DNA from: Pantoea ananatis LMG 2665
GTDB lineage: Bacteria; Pseudomonadota; Gammaproteobacteria; Enterobacterales; Enterobacteriaceae
NCBI RefSeq assembly: GCF_000710035.2
Contig: NZ_JMJJ01000009.1
Location: forward strand, 124,001 to 188,000
Reading direction: 5' to 3'
Length of the DNA: 64,000 nt
Shown here: in pieces, positions 7,863-16,665 of the stretch
How positions within the stretch are numbered: the stretch's first letter is position 1
How the letters are laid out: each line of letters opens with the position of its first letter
Notes under the pieces: model-generated
What the model was told of the DNA's origin: nothing
Databases searched by the model: none
Seen by the model: the letters and a program-made list of their open reading frames with translations, nothing else
Position numbers and translations under genes: made by a program

Positions 7863-8247
7863 TCCAAGGAGAGCCGGGCCTGTCGCAATCGATTCAGGCA
7901 CACAATTTGACCGGCGCAATTCGTATAAAAGGAGGCCGTTTCTCACAGGCATAAATAACACCTCTGCCAGACGCTATTGCCCCGCCTCGGTTATTAGAAT
8001 ATCTCATGTCAAACTTTTTTCGGGACCGCCATAATTCCTCCTTGAAATCAATTTCTGCTCCAGACAGCCTGTTTTATTGTCTCATCGCTATGCAGGCCTT
8101 CTCATCAGAGGGTTACAGAGGGATAAAAGATAAGTTTTGGTTATGCCACAAAATGGCAAATTGGTCATTTTCAACCCAAAGTTAACAGCATTTTTCGCTG
8201 TGTGAACGTCATAACGCACAGTAAATCGTTCAGATATCCAACATTTG

Positions 8248-8376
8248 GCGCTAAATGATGTCTGTTTTTTTTTAGCGCAAATCACTGCTCATTTATGACC
8301 TGTGTAGCAGAATACATGGCATATAAACCCATGCCGCTGTGCATTATATGGCATTGCGTCTGTATGGGTTTTTTTT
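8248..8376 (+). other. Structured non-coding stretch with a terminator-like hairpin upstream of dppA
   Basis: The gene-free interval 7863-8595 holds two notable structures. First, GCGCTAAA (8248-8255) pairs with TTTAGCGC (8271-8278) around a T-rich loop. Second, AACCCAT (8326-8332) pairs with ATGGGTT (8364-8370), followed by T6, which looks like an intrinsic terminator on the plus strand. Within it ATGCC (8331-8335) can instead pair with upstream GGCAT (8318-8322) or downstream GGCAT (8350-8354), so alternative folds compete. It could be the end of an unknown small RNA or an attenuator for dppA. I see no open frame worth calling here. Confidence 0.4.
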
Positions 8377-8595
8377 ATCGTTGCTTGCTATTCCTCACAC
8401 TCTGTGTAAATAAGTAACCGTTGTATTGACGTTCTTTGCAACTGTTGACAAATTGATGCGTCAATAACAGTGCAGATACAGATTTTTCTGATGGGTGCTT
8501 ATCAATCAGGATTATCCAAACAAACTATCTCACTCTTATCACACCCGCAGGGTGGACCGCCTGAACCGCATAAAAAAACCAGAGGTCGGGCAATG

Positions 8596-8620
8596 CACAC
8601 AACAACACATCACAATGGAG
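8596..8620 (+). promoter_or_regulatory. CA-rich dppA leader segment (probable GcvB target) and ribosome site
   Basis: The dppA leader ends in a run of CACAAC/CACATCACA motifs directly before TGGAG and the ATG. In E. coli and Salmonella the G/U-rich R1 region of the small RNA GcvB pairs with this very kind of CA-rich sequence in dppA to block translation. The similarity to the E. coli leader is close; the regulation here is inferred. Confidence 0.6.
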
Positions 8621-8627
8621 CAAAAGC

Positions 8628-10238
8628 ATGATCAACTCCCTGGCCAAATCCAGGATGCTGAAGGTCGGTCTGAGCCTCGTCGCCATGACCGTAGCCGCAG
8701 GTGTTCAGGCAAAAACCCTGGTTTATTGTTCGGAAGGTTCTCCGGAAGGGTTTAACCCGCAGCTCTTTACCTCGGGTACAACCTATGATGCCAGTTCTGT
8801 ACCTATCTATAATCGCCTGGTTGAGTTCAAAACCGGTACGACCGAACTGGTGCCGGGCCTGGCCGAAAAGTGGGACGTCAGTGCTGATGGTAAAACCTAT
8901 ACCTTCCATTTACGCAACGGCGTGAAATGGCAGACGACGAAAGATTTCAAACCTACGCGTGAGTTAAACGCTGATGACGTGGTGTTCTCTTTTGAGCGTC
9001 AGTTAGATAAAAACAACAAGTACCACAACGTCTCTGGCGGCAGCTATGAGTACTTTGAAGGTATGGATATGCCAAAGCTGATCAGCAAAATCGAAAAAGT
9101 GGACGATCATACCGTACGCTTCGTGCTGACGCGTCCTGAAGCGCCTTTCCTGGCTGACCTGGGGATGGATTTTGCTTCCATCATGTCTAAAGAATATGCC
9201 GACAACATGCTGAAAGCCGGTACGCCAGAGAAAGTTGACCTGAACCCGGTTGGCACGGGCCCATTTGTGCTCCAGCAGTACCAGAAAGACTCGCGTATTC
9301 TGTATAAAGCTAACCCGGATTACTGGGGAACCAAGCCAAAAATCGATCGGCTGGTTTTCTCAATCACTCCAGATGCCTCAGTGCGCTACGCCAAGTTGCA
9401 GAAAGGCGAATGTCAGATCATGCCTTATCCGAACCCGGCTGATATCGCCAGCATGAAAAAAGATAGCAAAATTAATCTGATGGAACAGCCTGGTCTGAAC
9501 GTCGGTTATCTGTCGTTTAATACTGAGAAGAAGCCGCTGGATAACGTGAAAGTGCGTCAGGCACTGACCATGGCGGTTAACAAACAAGCCATCATTGATG
9601 CGGTATATCAGGGCGCGGGCCAGCCAGCGAAAAACCTGATCCCACCGACAATGTGGGGCTACAACAACGACGTTAAAGATTACGCCTACGATCCGGAGAA
9701 AGCTAAAGCCCTGCTGAAAGAAGCTGGTATGGCTGACGGTTTCTCAATCGACCTGTGGGCGATGCCGGTTCAGCGTCCATATAACCCGAACGCACGCCGC
9801 ATGGCTGAGATGATTCAGTCTGACTGGGCCAAAATCGGCGTTAAAGCCAAAATCGTGACCTATGAGTGGGGCGAGTACCTGAAACGCGCCAAAGCGGGCG
9901 AACACCAAACTGTGATGATGGGCTGGACCGGTGATAATGGGGATCCAGATAACTTCTTCGCGACGTTGTTCAGCTGTGCGGCGGCCAAAGACGGTTCTAA
10001 CTACTCCCGCTGGTGTTACAAGCCGTTTGAAGATCTGATCCAGCCAGCCCGTGCAGAATCCGATCACAACAAGCGTATTGAATATTACAAGCAAGCTCAG
10101 GTAGTGATGCACGATCAGGCGCCTGCACTGATCATTGCGCACTCAACCGTTTATGAGCCTGTGAGTAAGAAAGTCACCGGCTATGTGGTTGATCCATTAG
10201 GTAAACATCACTTCGAAACCGTCGATATTCAGGAATAA
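8628..10238 (+). CDS. dppA: Periplasmic dipeptide-binding protein DppA
   Basis: 536 residues, a solute-binding protein of the peptide/nickel (SBP_bac_5) family and very close to E. coli DppA. The signal peptide covers about residues 1-28 with cleavage after VQA, followed by KTLVYCSEGSPEGFNPQ. It binds dipeptides (and in E. coli also haem and 5-aminolevulinate) and delivers them to DppBC; it also acts as a peptide chemoreceptor partner in E. coli. First and most expressed gene of the dpp operon; the hairpins behind it probably set its higher mRNA level over dppBCDF. Confidence 0.97.
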   Translation: MINSLAKSRMLKVGLSLVAMTVAAGVQAKTLVYCSEGSPEGFNPQLFTSGTTYDASSVPIYNRLVEFKTGTTELVPGLAEKWDVSADGKTYTFHLRNGVKWQTTKDFKPTRELNADDVVFSFERQLDKNNKYHNVSGGSYEYFEGMDMPKLISKIEKVDDHTVRFVLTRPEAPFLADLGMDFASIMSKEYADNMLKAGTPEKVDLNPVGTGPFVLQQYQKDSRILYKANPDYWGTKPKIDRLVFSITPDASVRYAKLQKGECQIMPYPNPADIASMKKDSKINLMEQPGLNVGYLSFNTEKKPLDNVKVRQALTMAVNKQAIIDAVYQGAGQPAKNLIPPTMWGYNNDVKDYAYDPEKAKALLKEAGMADGFSIDLWAMPVQRPYNPNARRMAEMIQSDWAKIGVKAKIVTYEWGEYLKRAKAGEHQTVMMGWTGDNGDPDNFFATLFSCAAAKDGSNYSRWCYKPFEDLIQPARAESDHNKRIEYYKQAQVVMHDQAPALIIAHSTVYEPVSKKVTGYVVDPLGKHHFETVDIQE

Positions 10239-10259
10239 CCTTTCGGATTATTGCAGTAA

Positions 10260-10302
10260 GGGCCGGTTTTTCCGGCCCTCAGGCGATCGCCACCGATCGC
10301 CT
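10260..10302 (+). terminator. Double hairpin between dppA and dppB
   Basis: Stem GGGCCGG / CCGGCCC around TTTTT, then a second stem AGGCGATCG / CGATCGCCT, with a T-run shortly after (10313-10320). This lies between dppA and dppB and likely causes partial termination or protects the dppA message, as in other binding-protein-dependent operons. Confidence 0.6.
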
Positions 10303-10441
10303 GTTGCCTGCTCTTTTTTTCCGGCTAATTACTTTTATTAAAGAAGCGCTTCTTGCGTCGCGTCCGGCTGTCGCCGGGTGCGGTTAATGAGCAATGTTAT
10401 CTCTGGCCAGGGCCAGGGGAAAACGACTGAGAATTACGCCT

Positions 10442-11461
10442 ATGCTGCAGTTCATACTCCGGCGTCTGGGGCTTGTCATCCCAACGTTCATCGGTATTAC
10501 ATTATTGACCTTCGCGTTTGTGCACATGATTCCGGGCGATCCGGTGCTTATCATGGCAGGCGAGCGCGGTATTTCCCCTGAGCGCCATGCTGAATTGATG
10601 GCGATGATGGGGCTCGATCAACCCCTGTGGAAGCAGTATCTGCACTATATCTATGGCGTTCTGCATGGGGATTTAGGCATTTCACTGAAAAGCCGCATTC
10701 CTGTGTGGACCGAATTCGTTCCGCGCTTTAAAGCCACACTTGAGCTGGGCATCTGCGCCATGATGTTTGCCGTATGCGTAGGGATCCCGGTCGGCGTCAT
10801 GGCTGCGGTGAAACGTGGCTCGGTGTTTGATCATACCGCGGTGGGCATTTCACTGACCGGATACTCAATGCCGATTTTCTGGTGGGGCATCATGCTGATT
10901 ATGCTGGTATCTGTTCAGCTTAATCTCACGCCCGTTTCCGGACGTGTTGCAGATACCGTGTTCCTGGATGACAGCCATCCGCTCACCGGTTTCATGCTGA
11001 TCGATACGTTAATCTGGGGTGAGCCTGGCGACTTCAAAGATGCGGTCATGCACATGATTCTGCCCGCTATCGTGCTGGGTACGATTCCGCTGGCGGTCAT
11101 CGTACGTATGACGCGTTCTTCCATGCTGGAAGTGCTGGGGGAAGACTATATCCGTACGGCGCGTGCGAAAGGCCTGACGCGTATGCGCGTCATTGTCATT
11201 CACGCGCTGCGTAATGCGATGTTGCCGGTTGTCACCGTTATCGGCCTGCAGGTCGGTACGCTGCTGGCAGGCGCAATCCTGACTGAAACCATTTTTTCCT
11301 GGCCGGGCCTTGGCCGTTGGTTAATCGAAGCGCTGCAACGCCGTGACTATCCCGTTGTGCAGGGCGGTGTGTTACTGACGGCTATTCTGATCATCCTGGT
11401 CAACCTGCTGGTTGATCTGCTGTATGGCGTGGTGAATCCGCGCATACGCCACAAGAAATAA
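10442..11461 (+). CDS. dppB: Dipeptide ABC transporter permease DppB
   Basis: Inner-membrane permease of the dipeptide importer. The frame is open from 10394, but the start at 10442 gives MLQFILRRLGLVIPTFIGIT and 339 residues, exactly the E. coli length. Six transmembrane segments are expected. The EAA-type loop that contacts the ATPase is seen at DYIRTARAKGLTRMRV. It pairs with DppC. Confidence 0.95.
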   Translation: MLQFILRRLGLVIPTFIGITLLTFAFVHMIPGDPVLIMAGERGISPERHAELMAMMGLDQPLWKQYLHYIYGVLHGDLGISLKSRIPVWTEFVPRFKATLELGICAMMFAVCVGIPVGVMAAVKRGSVFDHTAVGISLTGYSMPIFWWGIMLIMLVSVQLNLTPVSGRVADTVFLDDSHPLTGFMLIDTLIWGEPGDFKDAVMHMILPAIVLGTIPLAVIVRMTRSSMLEVLGEDYIRTARAKGLTRMRVIVIHALRNAMLPVVTVIGLQVGTLLAGAILTETIFSWPGLGRWLIEALQRRDYPVVQGGVLLTAILIILVNLLVDLLYGVVNPRIRHKK

Positions 11462-11470
11462 GGGGGCATC

Positions 11471-12373
11471 ATGTCTGTTGTTGATCCCGCAAGCGTAAAT
11501 GTTGCACCCAAGCCGATGACCCCGATTCAGGAATTCTGGCACTATTTTAAACGTAATAAAGGCGCAGTAACGGGCCTGGTTTATATCGTGTTAATGCTAT
11601 TGATCGCCATCTTTGCTGACGTCCTGGCGCCGCACGGGCCGGCGGAGCAGTTCCGTGACGCTCTGCTGCATCCGCCTGTCTGGCAGGAAGGCGGAAGCTG
11701 GAGCTATATCCTTGGCACTGACGACGTGGGTCGCGATATTTTGTCGCGTCTGATGTATGGCGCCCGCCTGTCATTGCTGGTTGGCTGTATGGTGGTCGTA
11801 CTGTCGCTGATTTTTGGTGTCATTTTTGGTTTGCTGGCCGGGTATATCGGCGGGGCGGTCGATGCCACCATTATGCGCCTGGTCGATATTATGCTGGCTT
11901 TGCCCAGCCTGCTGTTGGCGCTGGTGCTGGTCGCCATTTTTGGCCCGTCGATTGTTAATGCGTCCATTGCGCTAACGTTTGTCGCGCTTCCCCACTATAT
12001 CCGTCTGACGCGCGCAGCGGTGCTGGTTGAAGTGAACCGGGACTATGTGACGGCTTCCGGTGTAGCGGGGGCAGGCATGTTGCGTCAGATGTTCGTCAAC
12101 ATTTTACCTAACTGTCTGGCACCGTTGATCGTTCAGGCTTCATTAGGCTTTTCCAACGCCATTCTCGATATGGCGGCGTTGGGCTTTCTCGGAATGGGTG
12201 CGCAGCCGCCAACGCCGGAGTGGGGCACCATGCTCTCCGACGTCTTACAGTATGCGCAAAGTGCCTGGTGGGTGGTGACGTTCCCTGGATTAGTCATTCT
12301 GCTTACCGTGCTGGCATTTAACCTGATGGGCGATGGTTTGCGTGATGCCCTCGACCCGAAACTCAAGCAGTAA
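11471..12373 (+). CDS. dppC: Dipeptide ABC transporter permease DppC
   Basis: 300 residues, the E. coli length; second permease of the importer. It has a cytoplasmic N-terminal stretch (OppC_N type), a first membrane segment near residues 38-58, and the coupling loop DYVTASGVAGAGMLRQMF. It follows dppB by 9 bp with a GGGGG ribosome site, so translation is probably linked. Confidence 0.95.
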   Translation: MSVVDPASVNVAPKPMTPIQEFWHYFKRNKGAVTGLVYIVLMLLIAIFADVLAPHGPAEQFRDALLHPPVWQEGGSWSYILGTDDVGRDILSRLMYGARLSLLVGCMVVVLSLIFGVIFGLLAGYIGGAVDATIMRLVDIMLALPSLLLALVLVAIFGPSIVNASIALTFVALPHYIRLTRAAVLVEVNRDYVTASGVAGAGMLRQMFVNILPNCLAPLIVQASLGFSNAILDMAALGFLGMGAQPPTPEWGTMLSDVLQYAQSAWWVVTFPGLVILLTVLAFNLMGDGLRDALDPKLKQ

Positions 12374-12385
12374 AGAGGCACCGAG

Positions 12386-13372
12386 ATGGCATTATTAAAT
12401 GTAGATAAATTATCGGTGCATTTCGGCGACGATAAGGCACCGTTCCGCGCAGTTGATCGCATTAGCTACCAGGTTGAGCAAGGCCAGGTGGTGGGCATTG
12501 TTGGCGAATCCGGCTCGGGTAAATCCGTGAGTTCTCTGGCCATCATGGGATTGATCGATTTTCCCGGAAAAGTCATGGCGGAAAAACTCGAGTTCAATCA
12601 ACGCGATCTGAAGCGGATTTCTGAAAAAGAACGTCGTCAGTTAGTGGGCGCCGAAGTTGCAATGATTTTTCAGGACCCGATGACCAGCCTGAATCCCTGC
12701 TATACCGTGGGCTACCAGATCATGGAAGCCATCAAGGTGCATCAGGGCGGTAATAAAAGCACCCGCCGCCAGCGGGCAATTGACCTCCTGAATCAGGTGG
12801 GGATTCCCGACCCCGCTTCGCGTCTGGATGTTTATCCTCATCAGCTTTCGGGCGGGATGAGCCAGCGCGTGATGATCGCCATGGCTATCGCCTGTCGTCC
12901 AAAGCTGCTGATTGCTGACGAACCCACAACCGCGCTGGACGTCACAATTCAGGCACAGATCATTGAGTTGTTGCTGGATCTGCAAAGGCAGGAAAACATG
13001 GCGCTGATCCTGATTACTCACGATCTGGCGCTGGTAGCGGAAGCCGCACACCACATTATTGTGATGTACGCCGGGCAGGTTGTGGAAAGTGGCAAAGCGA
13101 CGGATATCTTTAAAGCGCCGCGTCATCCTTACACCCAGGCACTGCTCAGGGCGTTACCGGAATTCGCGGCGGACAAAGCACGGCTGGCCTCATTACCCGG
13201 TGTCGTGCCTGGAAAATACGATCGTCCGTCAGGCTGCCTGCTTAATCCGCGCTGCCCTTATGCCAATGACCGCTGCCGTAAAGAAGAACCTGAACTGCGG
13301 ACGATTCCGGGACGTCAGTCCAAATGTCACTATCCGCTGGACGATGCCGGGAGACCAACTTATGAGTCCTGA
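12386..13372 (+). CDS. dppD: Dipeptide ABC transporter ATPase DppD
   Basis: 328 residues. ABC ATPase with Walker A GESGSGKS (residues 40-47), Q-loop [10 protein letters not shown], signature LSGGMSQR, Walker B LLIADEPT and the switch histidine in LITHDL. The oligopeptide/dipeptide-transporter C-terminal region has the cysteine cluster ([14 protein letters not shown]) that can hold an iron-sulphur cluster in related proteins. Forms a heterodimer with DppF to power import. Confidence 0.96.
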   Translation: MALLNVDKLSVHFGDDKAPFRAVDRISYQVEQGQVVGIVGESGSGKSVSSLAIMGLIDFPGKVMAEKLEFNQRDLKRISEKERRQLVGAEVAMIFQDPMTSLNPCYTVGYQIMEAIKVHQGGNKSTRRQRAIDLLNQVGIPDPASRLDVYPHQLSGGMSQRVMIAMAIACRPKLLIADEPTTALDVTIQAQIIELLLDLQRQENMALILITHDLALVAEAAHHIIVMYAGQVVESGKATDIFKAPRHPYTQALLRALPEFAADKARLASLPGVVPGKYDRPSGCLLNPRCPYANDRCRKEEPELRTIPGRQSKCHYPLDDAGRPTYES

Positions 13373-14390
13373 TAATACAAAGCACGAGTATCTGCTGCAG
13401 GCTATCGACCTGAAAAAACACTATCCGGTGAAGAAAGGATTGTTTGGTCAGGAACGCCTGGTTAAAGCGCTGGATGGCGTCTCTTTTAATCTGGAGCGCG
13501 GTAAAACGCTGGCGGTTGTCGGAGAGTCTGGCTGCGGTAAATCCACACTGGGCCGTTTACTCACCATGATTGAAACGCCAACAGAAGGTCAGCTTTACTG
13601 GCACGGTCAGGATTTGTTAAAACACGATCCCCACGCCCAGAAGCTGCGTCGGCAGAAGATTCAGATCGTCTTTCAGAATCCGTATGGTTCTCTGAATCCA
13701 CGCAAAAAAGTCAGCCAGATCCTGGAAGAGCCGCTGGTTATCAATACTTCACTCAGTAAAGCGGAACGTCGCGAGAAAACGCTGGAGATGATGGCAAAGG
13801 TAGGATTGAAAACCGAGCATTACGATCGTTATCCCCATATGTTTTCGGGTGGCCAACGTCAGCGTATTGCCATTGCCCGTGGCCTGATGCTTGAGCCAGA
13901 CGTGCTGATTGCTGACGAGCCGGTTTCAGCACTGGACGTGTCCGTACGGGCACAGGTGCTTAATCTGATGATGGATCTGCAGCAAGAGATGGGGCTGTCC
14001 TATGTGTTCATTTCTCACGATTTATCCGTGGTCGAGCATATCGCAGATGACGTGATGGTGATGTACCTGGGGCGCTGCGTGGAAAAGGGCAGCAAAGAGG
14101 CGATTTTTGCCAATCCACGTCATCCTTACACCCAGGCCCTACTTTCTGCCACGCCGCGGCTCAATCCTGATGAGCGTCGTGAACGTATTAAGCTGACCGG
14201 GGAACTCCCCAGCCCGCTGAATCCACCGCCCGGCTGCGCATTCAATGCCCGCTGCCGGCGTCGTTTTGGCACCTGTGTCCAGCTGCAGCCCCAACTCAAG
14301 CAGTATGGCGACCAACAGATAGCCTGCTTCGCGGTTGACCAGGATGAAAGCCAGCTAACGGCATCAGTCGAGTCTGCCAGCCAGCCTTAA
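13362..14390 (+). CDS. dppF: Dipeptide ABC transporter ATPase DppF
   Basis: 342 residues from the ATG at 13362, which overlaps the dppD end by 11 bp. An upstream open frame exists, but similarity to E. coli DppF begins right after this start ([16 protein letters not shown]). Walker [10 protein letters not shown], signature FSGGQRQR and Walker [13 protein letters not shown] are all present, with the C-terminal CAFNARC cysteine motif. Last gene of the dpp operon. Confidence 0.95.
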   Translation: MSPDNTKHEYLLQAIDLKKHYPVKKGLFGQERLVKALDGVSFNLERGKTLAVVGESGCGKSTLGRLLTMIETPTEGQLYWHGQDLLKHDPHAQKLRRQKIQIVFQNPYGSLNPRKKVSQILEEPLVINTSLSKAERREKTLEMMAKVGLKTEHYDRYPHMFSGGQRQRIAIARGLMLEPDVLIADEPVSALDVSVRAQVLNLMMDLQQEMGLSYVFISHDLSVVEHIADDVMVMYLGRCVEKGSKEAIFANPRHPYTQALLSATPRLNPDERRERIKLTGELPSPLNPPPGCAFNARCRRRFGTCVQLQPQLKQYGDQQIACFAVDQDESQLTASVESASQP

Positions 14391-14399
14391 TCAGTGACA

Positions 14400-14437
14400 G
14401 GCGGAATCCTCGTGGGGTTAACCACAGGGATTCCGCC
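14400..14437 (+). terminator. Long hairpin after dppF
   Basis: A perfect 10-bp stem GGCGGAATCC / GGATTCCGCC encloses a further small palindrome around GTTAAC. It starts 10 bp after the dppF stop. No T-run follows, so termination might be Rho-assisted. Confidence 0.55.
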
Positions 14438-15229
14438 ATCACCGCCGTACGTTCATTTCGTTATTCTGTCTGTTTAACGACACAACGTTTTCATTCGCCT
14501 TCGCCTGTGAAAGTCCAGCAACGTGCGATGTGCGTTCCAGATTCCGTGCCACATCCTGCCGGCGAAACGTGCTGCCTGGGCGCTGCTGCTGCGCCTCCGA
14601 AGCCTGTTCATCAGCGTAACCTTTTCGTACCGGCACAATCATTAGCGGGTGGTCATGAGGGAAAACGAGAGGTCTTCACCCTAATTGATACATTAGCGAC
14701 ATGAACAGGGGCGTTTTCAGTGCCAGCGTTCTACTGTAGCAGGATGAAGTCGCTTTATTTTTTTACCCCGTGGATGGATTAAACAAACCGACCCCTGAGA
14801 TAAATGTCCTAAAAGATAATGATTTCAACAGCGATCGGTTTTTTAATTAGCGATAATTAGCAGGGTAATACTTTACCAGCCGTAATTTGAAAACACGGAA
14901 TCTGTCCAGGGAAAAGGCACACCAGCCGGTAAAATGCCGAACCGAACGAAATTTTTTTTGCCTAAAAATACAAAGGGTTGGAACAGCGGCTATCCTGATG
15001 TAAGCGATCGCTAAGATGTTAATCACCTGTGAAAATATTTAACTTAAGATGGTCTCAACAATTTTTACGGATATATGTGAAATAGTACTCATTTTTTGCT
15101 AAAGAGTAGTGATTAGTATTAAGCTTTCTTATTGAATTCGTCGGTTTTGTAATCAGAATTATCTCACTGTGTTTAAATTATTATGATATATTCCTGGAAA
15201 AATCCCCCCTTAGTTGTAGGCCAGGGTCT
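14438..15229 (+). other. Gene-free stretch between dpp and the cellulose operon
   Basis: About 790 bp with falling GC content towards bcsO; the last 250 bp are very AT-rich, as is common for promoters silenced by H-NS. A 67-codon minus-strand frame at 14439-14642 has no recognisable motif and no clear ribosome site, so I do not call it. I looked for a c-di-GMP riboswitch core and found none. The bcs promoter is presumably in 14900-15210, but I cannot point to a convincing -35/-10 pair. Confidence 0.5.
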
Positions 15230-15817
15230 ATGAAAAATTACGACGACTTGCAGCGTTTTAAGGAAAAGACAAAAACGCTCGACATCGCCTTTCAGGATAT
15301 GTCAGGCCAATCGCAGGAAGCGGCGGATAAAAGCAAATGGTCTCTCATTCGTCAACTGGCGAGCGAAGACCAGCACATGCCTTTTAGTGGGGGACAACGT
15401 ATTGATCTGCCTCAGCCCCAGCCGATTCAGGGTGACGAATTCAGCATGCCTGAGGTGACGGAGCGTTCTCAGCCTGTCACGCCGCCTGCTGCTGTGTCTT
15501 CGCATTCTATTATGGATAGCCTGACCAATAGCGAACCCGATGTTGACGTTGTGGCGCCCGTTGCCCCTTCTTCTGCCTCACCTCTCTTCCCGGCTCCCTC
15601 CGCGCAGTCTGTTGCACAGGATGCGGTGAGGGTTTCGCCCGTAACTGAGAAAGAAACGCGGATACCACAGGTAACGGCGCAGCCGAATACTGACGTTCCT
15701 GCCACAGATCATAGCCGTTTTAGCGGGCTCTTCCGCGCGCGCAGCAGTGGGTCAGAAAATTTACCAAAAGAAACGTTATTAAAACCGCTACTGGAGAAGA
15801 TTGCCTTATGCCGTTAG
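15230..15817 (+). CDS. bcsO: Cellulose biosynthesis accessory protein BcsO
   Basis: 195 residues. The N-terminus (MKNYDDLQRFKEKTKTLDI, then LSGQS-like and W-x-LI-x-Q-L) is the conserved block of BcsO proteins. The middle (about residues 60-165) is a low-complexity stretch rich in Pro, Ala, Ser and Val, also usual for this family. BcsO occurs upstream of bcsQ in cellulose operons of several Enterobacterales; its exact role is unclear, possibly linked to BcsD in organising synthase complexes. The end overlaps bcsQ by 10 bp, indicating translational coupling. Confidence 0.8.
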   Translation: MKNYDDLQRFKEKTKTLDIAFQDMSGQSQEAADKSKWSLIRQLASEDQHMPFSGGQRIDLPQPQPIQGDEFSMPEVTERSQPVTPPAAVSSHSIMDSLTNSEPDVDVVAPVAPSSASPLFPAPSAQSVAQDAVRVSPVTEKETRIPQVTAQPNTDVPATDHSRFSGLFRARSSGSENLPKETLLKPLLEKIALCR

Positions 15818-16611
15818 TTTGTGTGTGCTCGCCCAAAGGTGGGGTGGGGAAAACGACGTTGGCAGCGAATCTGGCCTGGAGTCTGGCCCGTTCAGGTAGC
15901 AAAGTGTTAGCAATCGATTTTGATGTTCAGAACGCCCTGCGCCTTCATTTTGGCGTGCCGCTGCACGATGGACGCGGCTTTGTTGCGCGCTCGGAGGAAC
16001 AGGCGGACTGGAGCCAGTCTATTCTGACTACCGGCGGAAATATTTTTGTCCTGCCCTACGGCAACGTGACCGAATCCCAGCGCGAACGGTTTGAAGAAAA
16101 CCTGACCAAAGATCCTCACTTCATTAAGCGCGGCCTCGACACGTTACTGAACTATCCCGGTCTGGTCATGGTCGCGGATTTTCCGCCGGGCCCCAGCCCT
16201 GCGCTTAAAGCGATAAAGACCTTAGCCGATATGCATCTGGTCGTGATGTTGGCCGATACCGCCTCAGTATCGTTATTACCGCATATTGAAGAAAATCGCC
16301 TGATTGGTCAGCCGCTGAACAGTAAACACGGACATTATTTTGTTCTGAATCAGTGCGACAATCGCCGGAATATTAATCGTGACGTGACGGCTTTTATTCA
16401 GCAACGTCTCGGCGATAATCTTTTGGGCCAGATTCATCGCGATGAAAGTGTGGGTGAAGCGAATGCCTCACAGCAATCTGTTTATGATTTCAGCCCGTCA
16501 TCCGCCGCTGCCTTTGATATTGAACTGATCGCTAAACGCGTCGCCAGTATTCTGAATGTCAATGTAGGGAATGGCGAAGTTCAGGCACAGATTCACACCA
16601 GCAACTATTAA
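15808..16611 (+). CDS. bcsQ: Cellulose operon ParA/MinD-like ATPase BcsQ
   Basis: 267 residues, slightly longer than E. coli BcsQ (250). Deviant Walker A KGGVGKTT at residues 10-17 (SIMIBI class), the switch I-like FDVQNALRLHFG and switch II-like ADFPPG. Needed for cellulose production and polar placement of the synthase in E. coli, where it works with BcsR and BcsE; neither partner gene is in this window. It is followed by a small CCTGG-rich palindrome (16620-16636) before bcsA. Confidence 0.92.
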   Translation: MPLVCVCSPKGGVGKTTLAANLAWSLARSGSKVLAIDFDVQNALRLHFGVPLHDGRGFVARSEEQADWSQSILTTGGNIFVLPYGNVTESQRERFEENLTKDPHFIKRGLDTLLNYPGLVMVADFPPGPSPALKAIKTLADMHLVVMLADTASVSLLPHIEENRLIGQPLNSKHGHYFVLNQCDNRRNINRDVTAFIQQRLGDNLLGQIHRDESVGEANASQQSVYDFSPSSAAAFDIELIAKRVASILNVNVGNGEVQAQIHTSNY

Positions 16612-16665
16612 ATGTAATGACCTGGCCAGGCCAGGTTTAAAAAAACAGCTCTTTCAGGGTGGAAC

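Noticed and set aside
7333-7961. Several overlapping minus-strand open frames of 120-185 codons across the tRNA-Pro locus
   Set aside because: They are antisense translations of the tRNA and its tail repeat (the [16 protein letters not shown]-like and [13 protein letters not shown]-like strings often misannotated as proteins). Repeated DNA makes repeated peptide, with no ribosome site.
13080-13361. Longer start for DppF
   Set aside because: The upstream extension lies inside dppD in another frame; similarity to DppF starts after the ATG at 13362.
14439-14642. 67-codon minus-strand frame between dppF and bcsO
   Set aside because: No recognisable motif, no clear ribosome site, overlaps the dpp hairpin edge; kept only as a remark in the gap entry.
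14640-15229. c-di-GMP riboswitch before the bcs operon
   Set aside because: I looked for the conserved core and tetraloop-receptor strings and did not find them; the region is only AT-rich.
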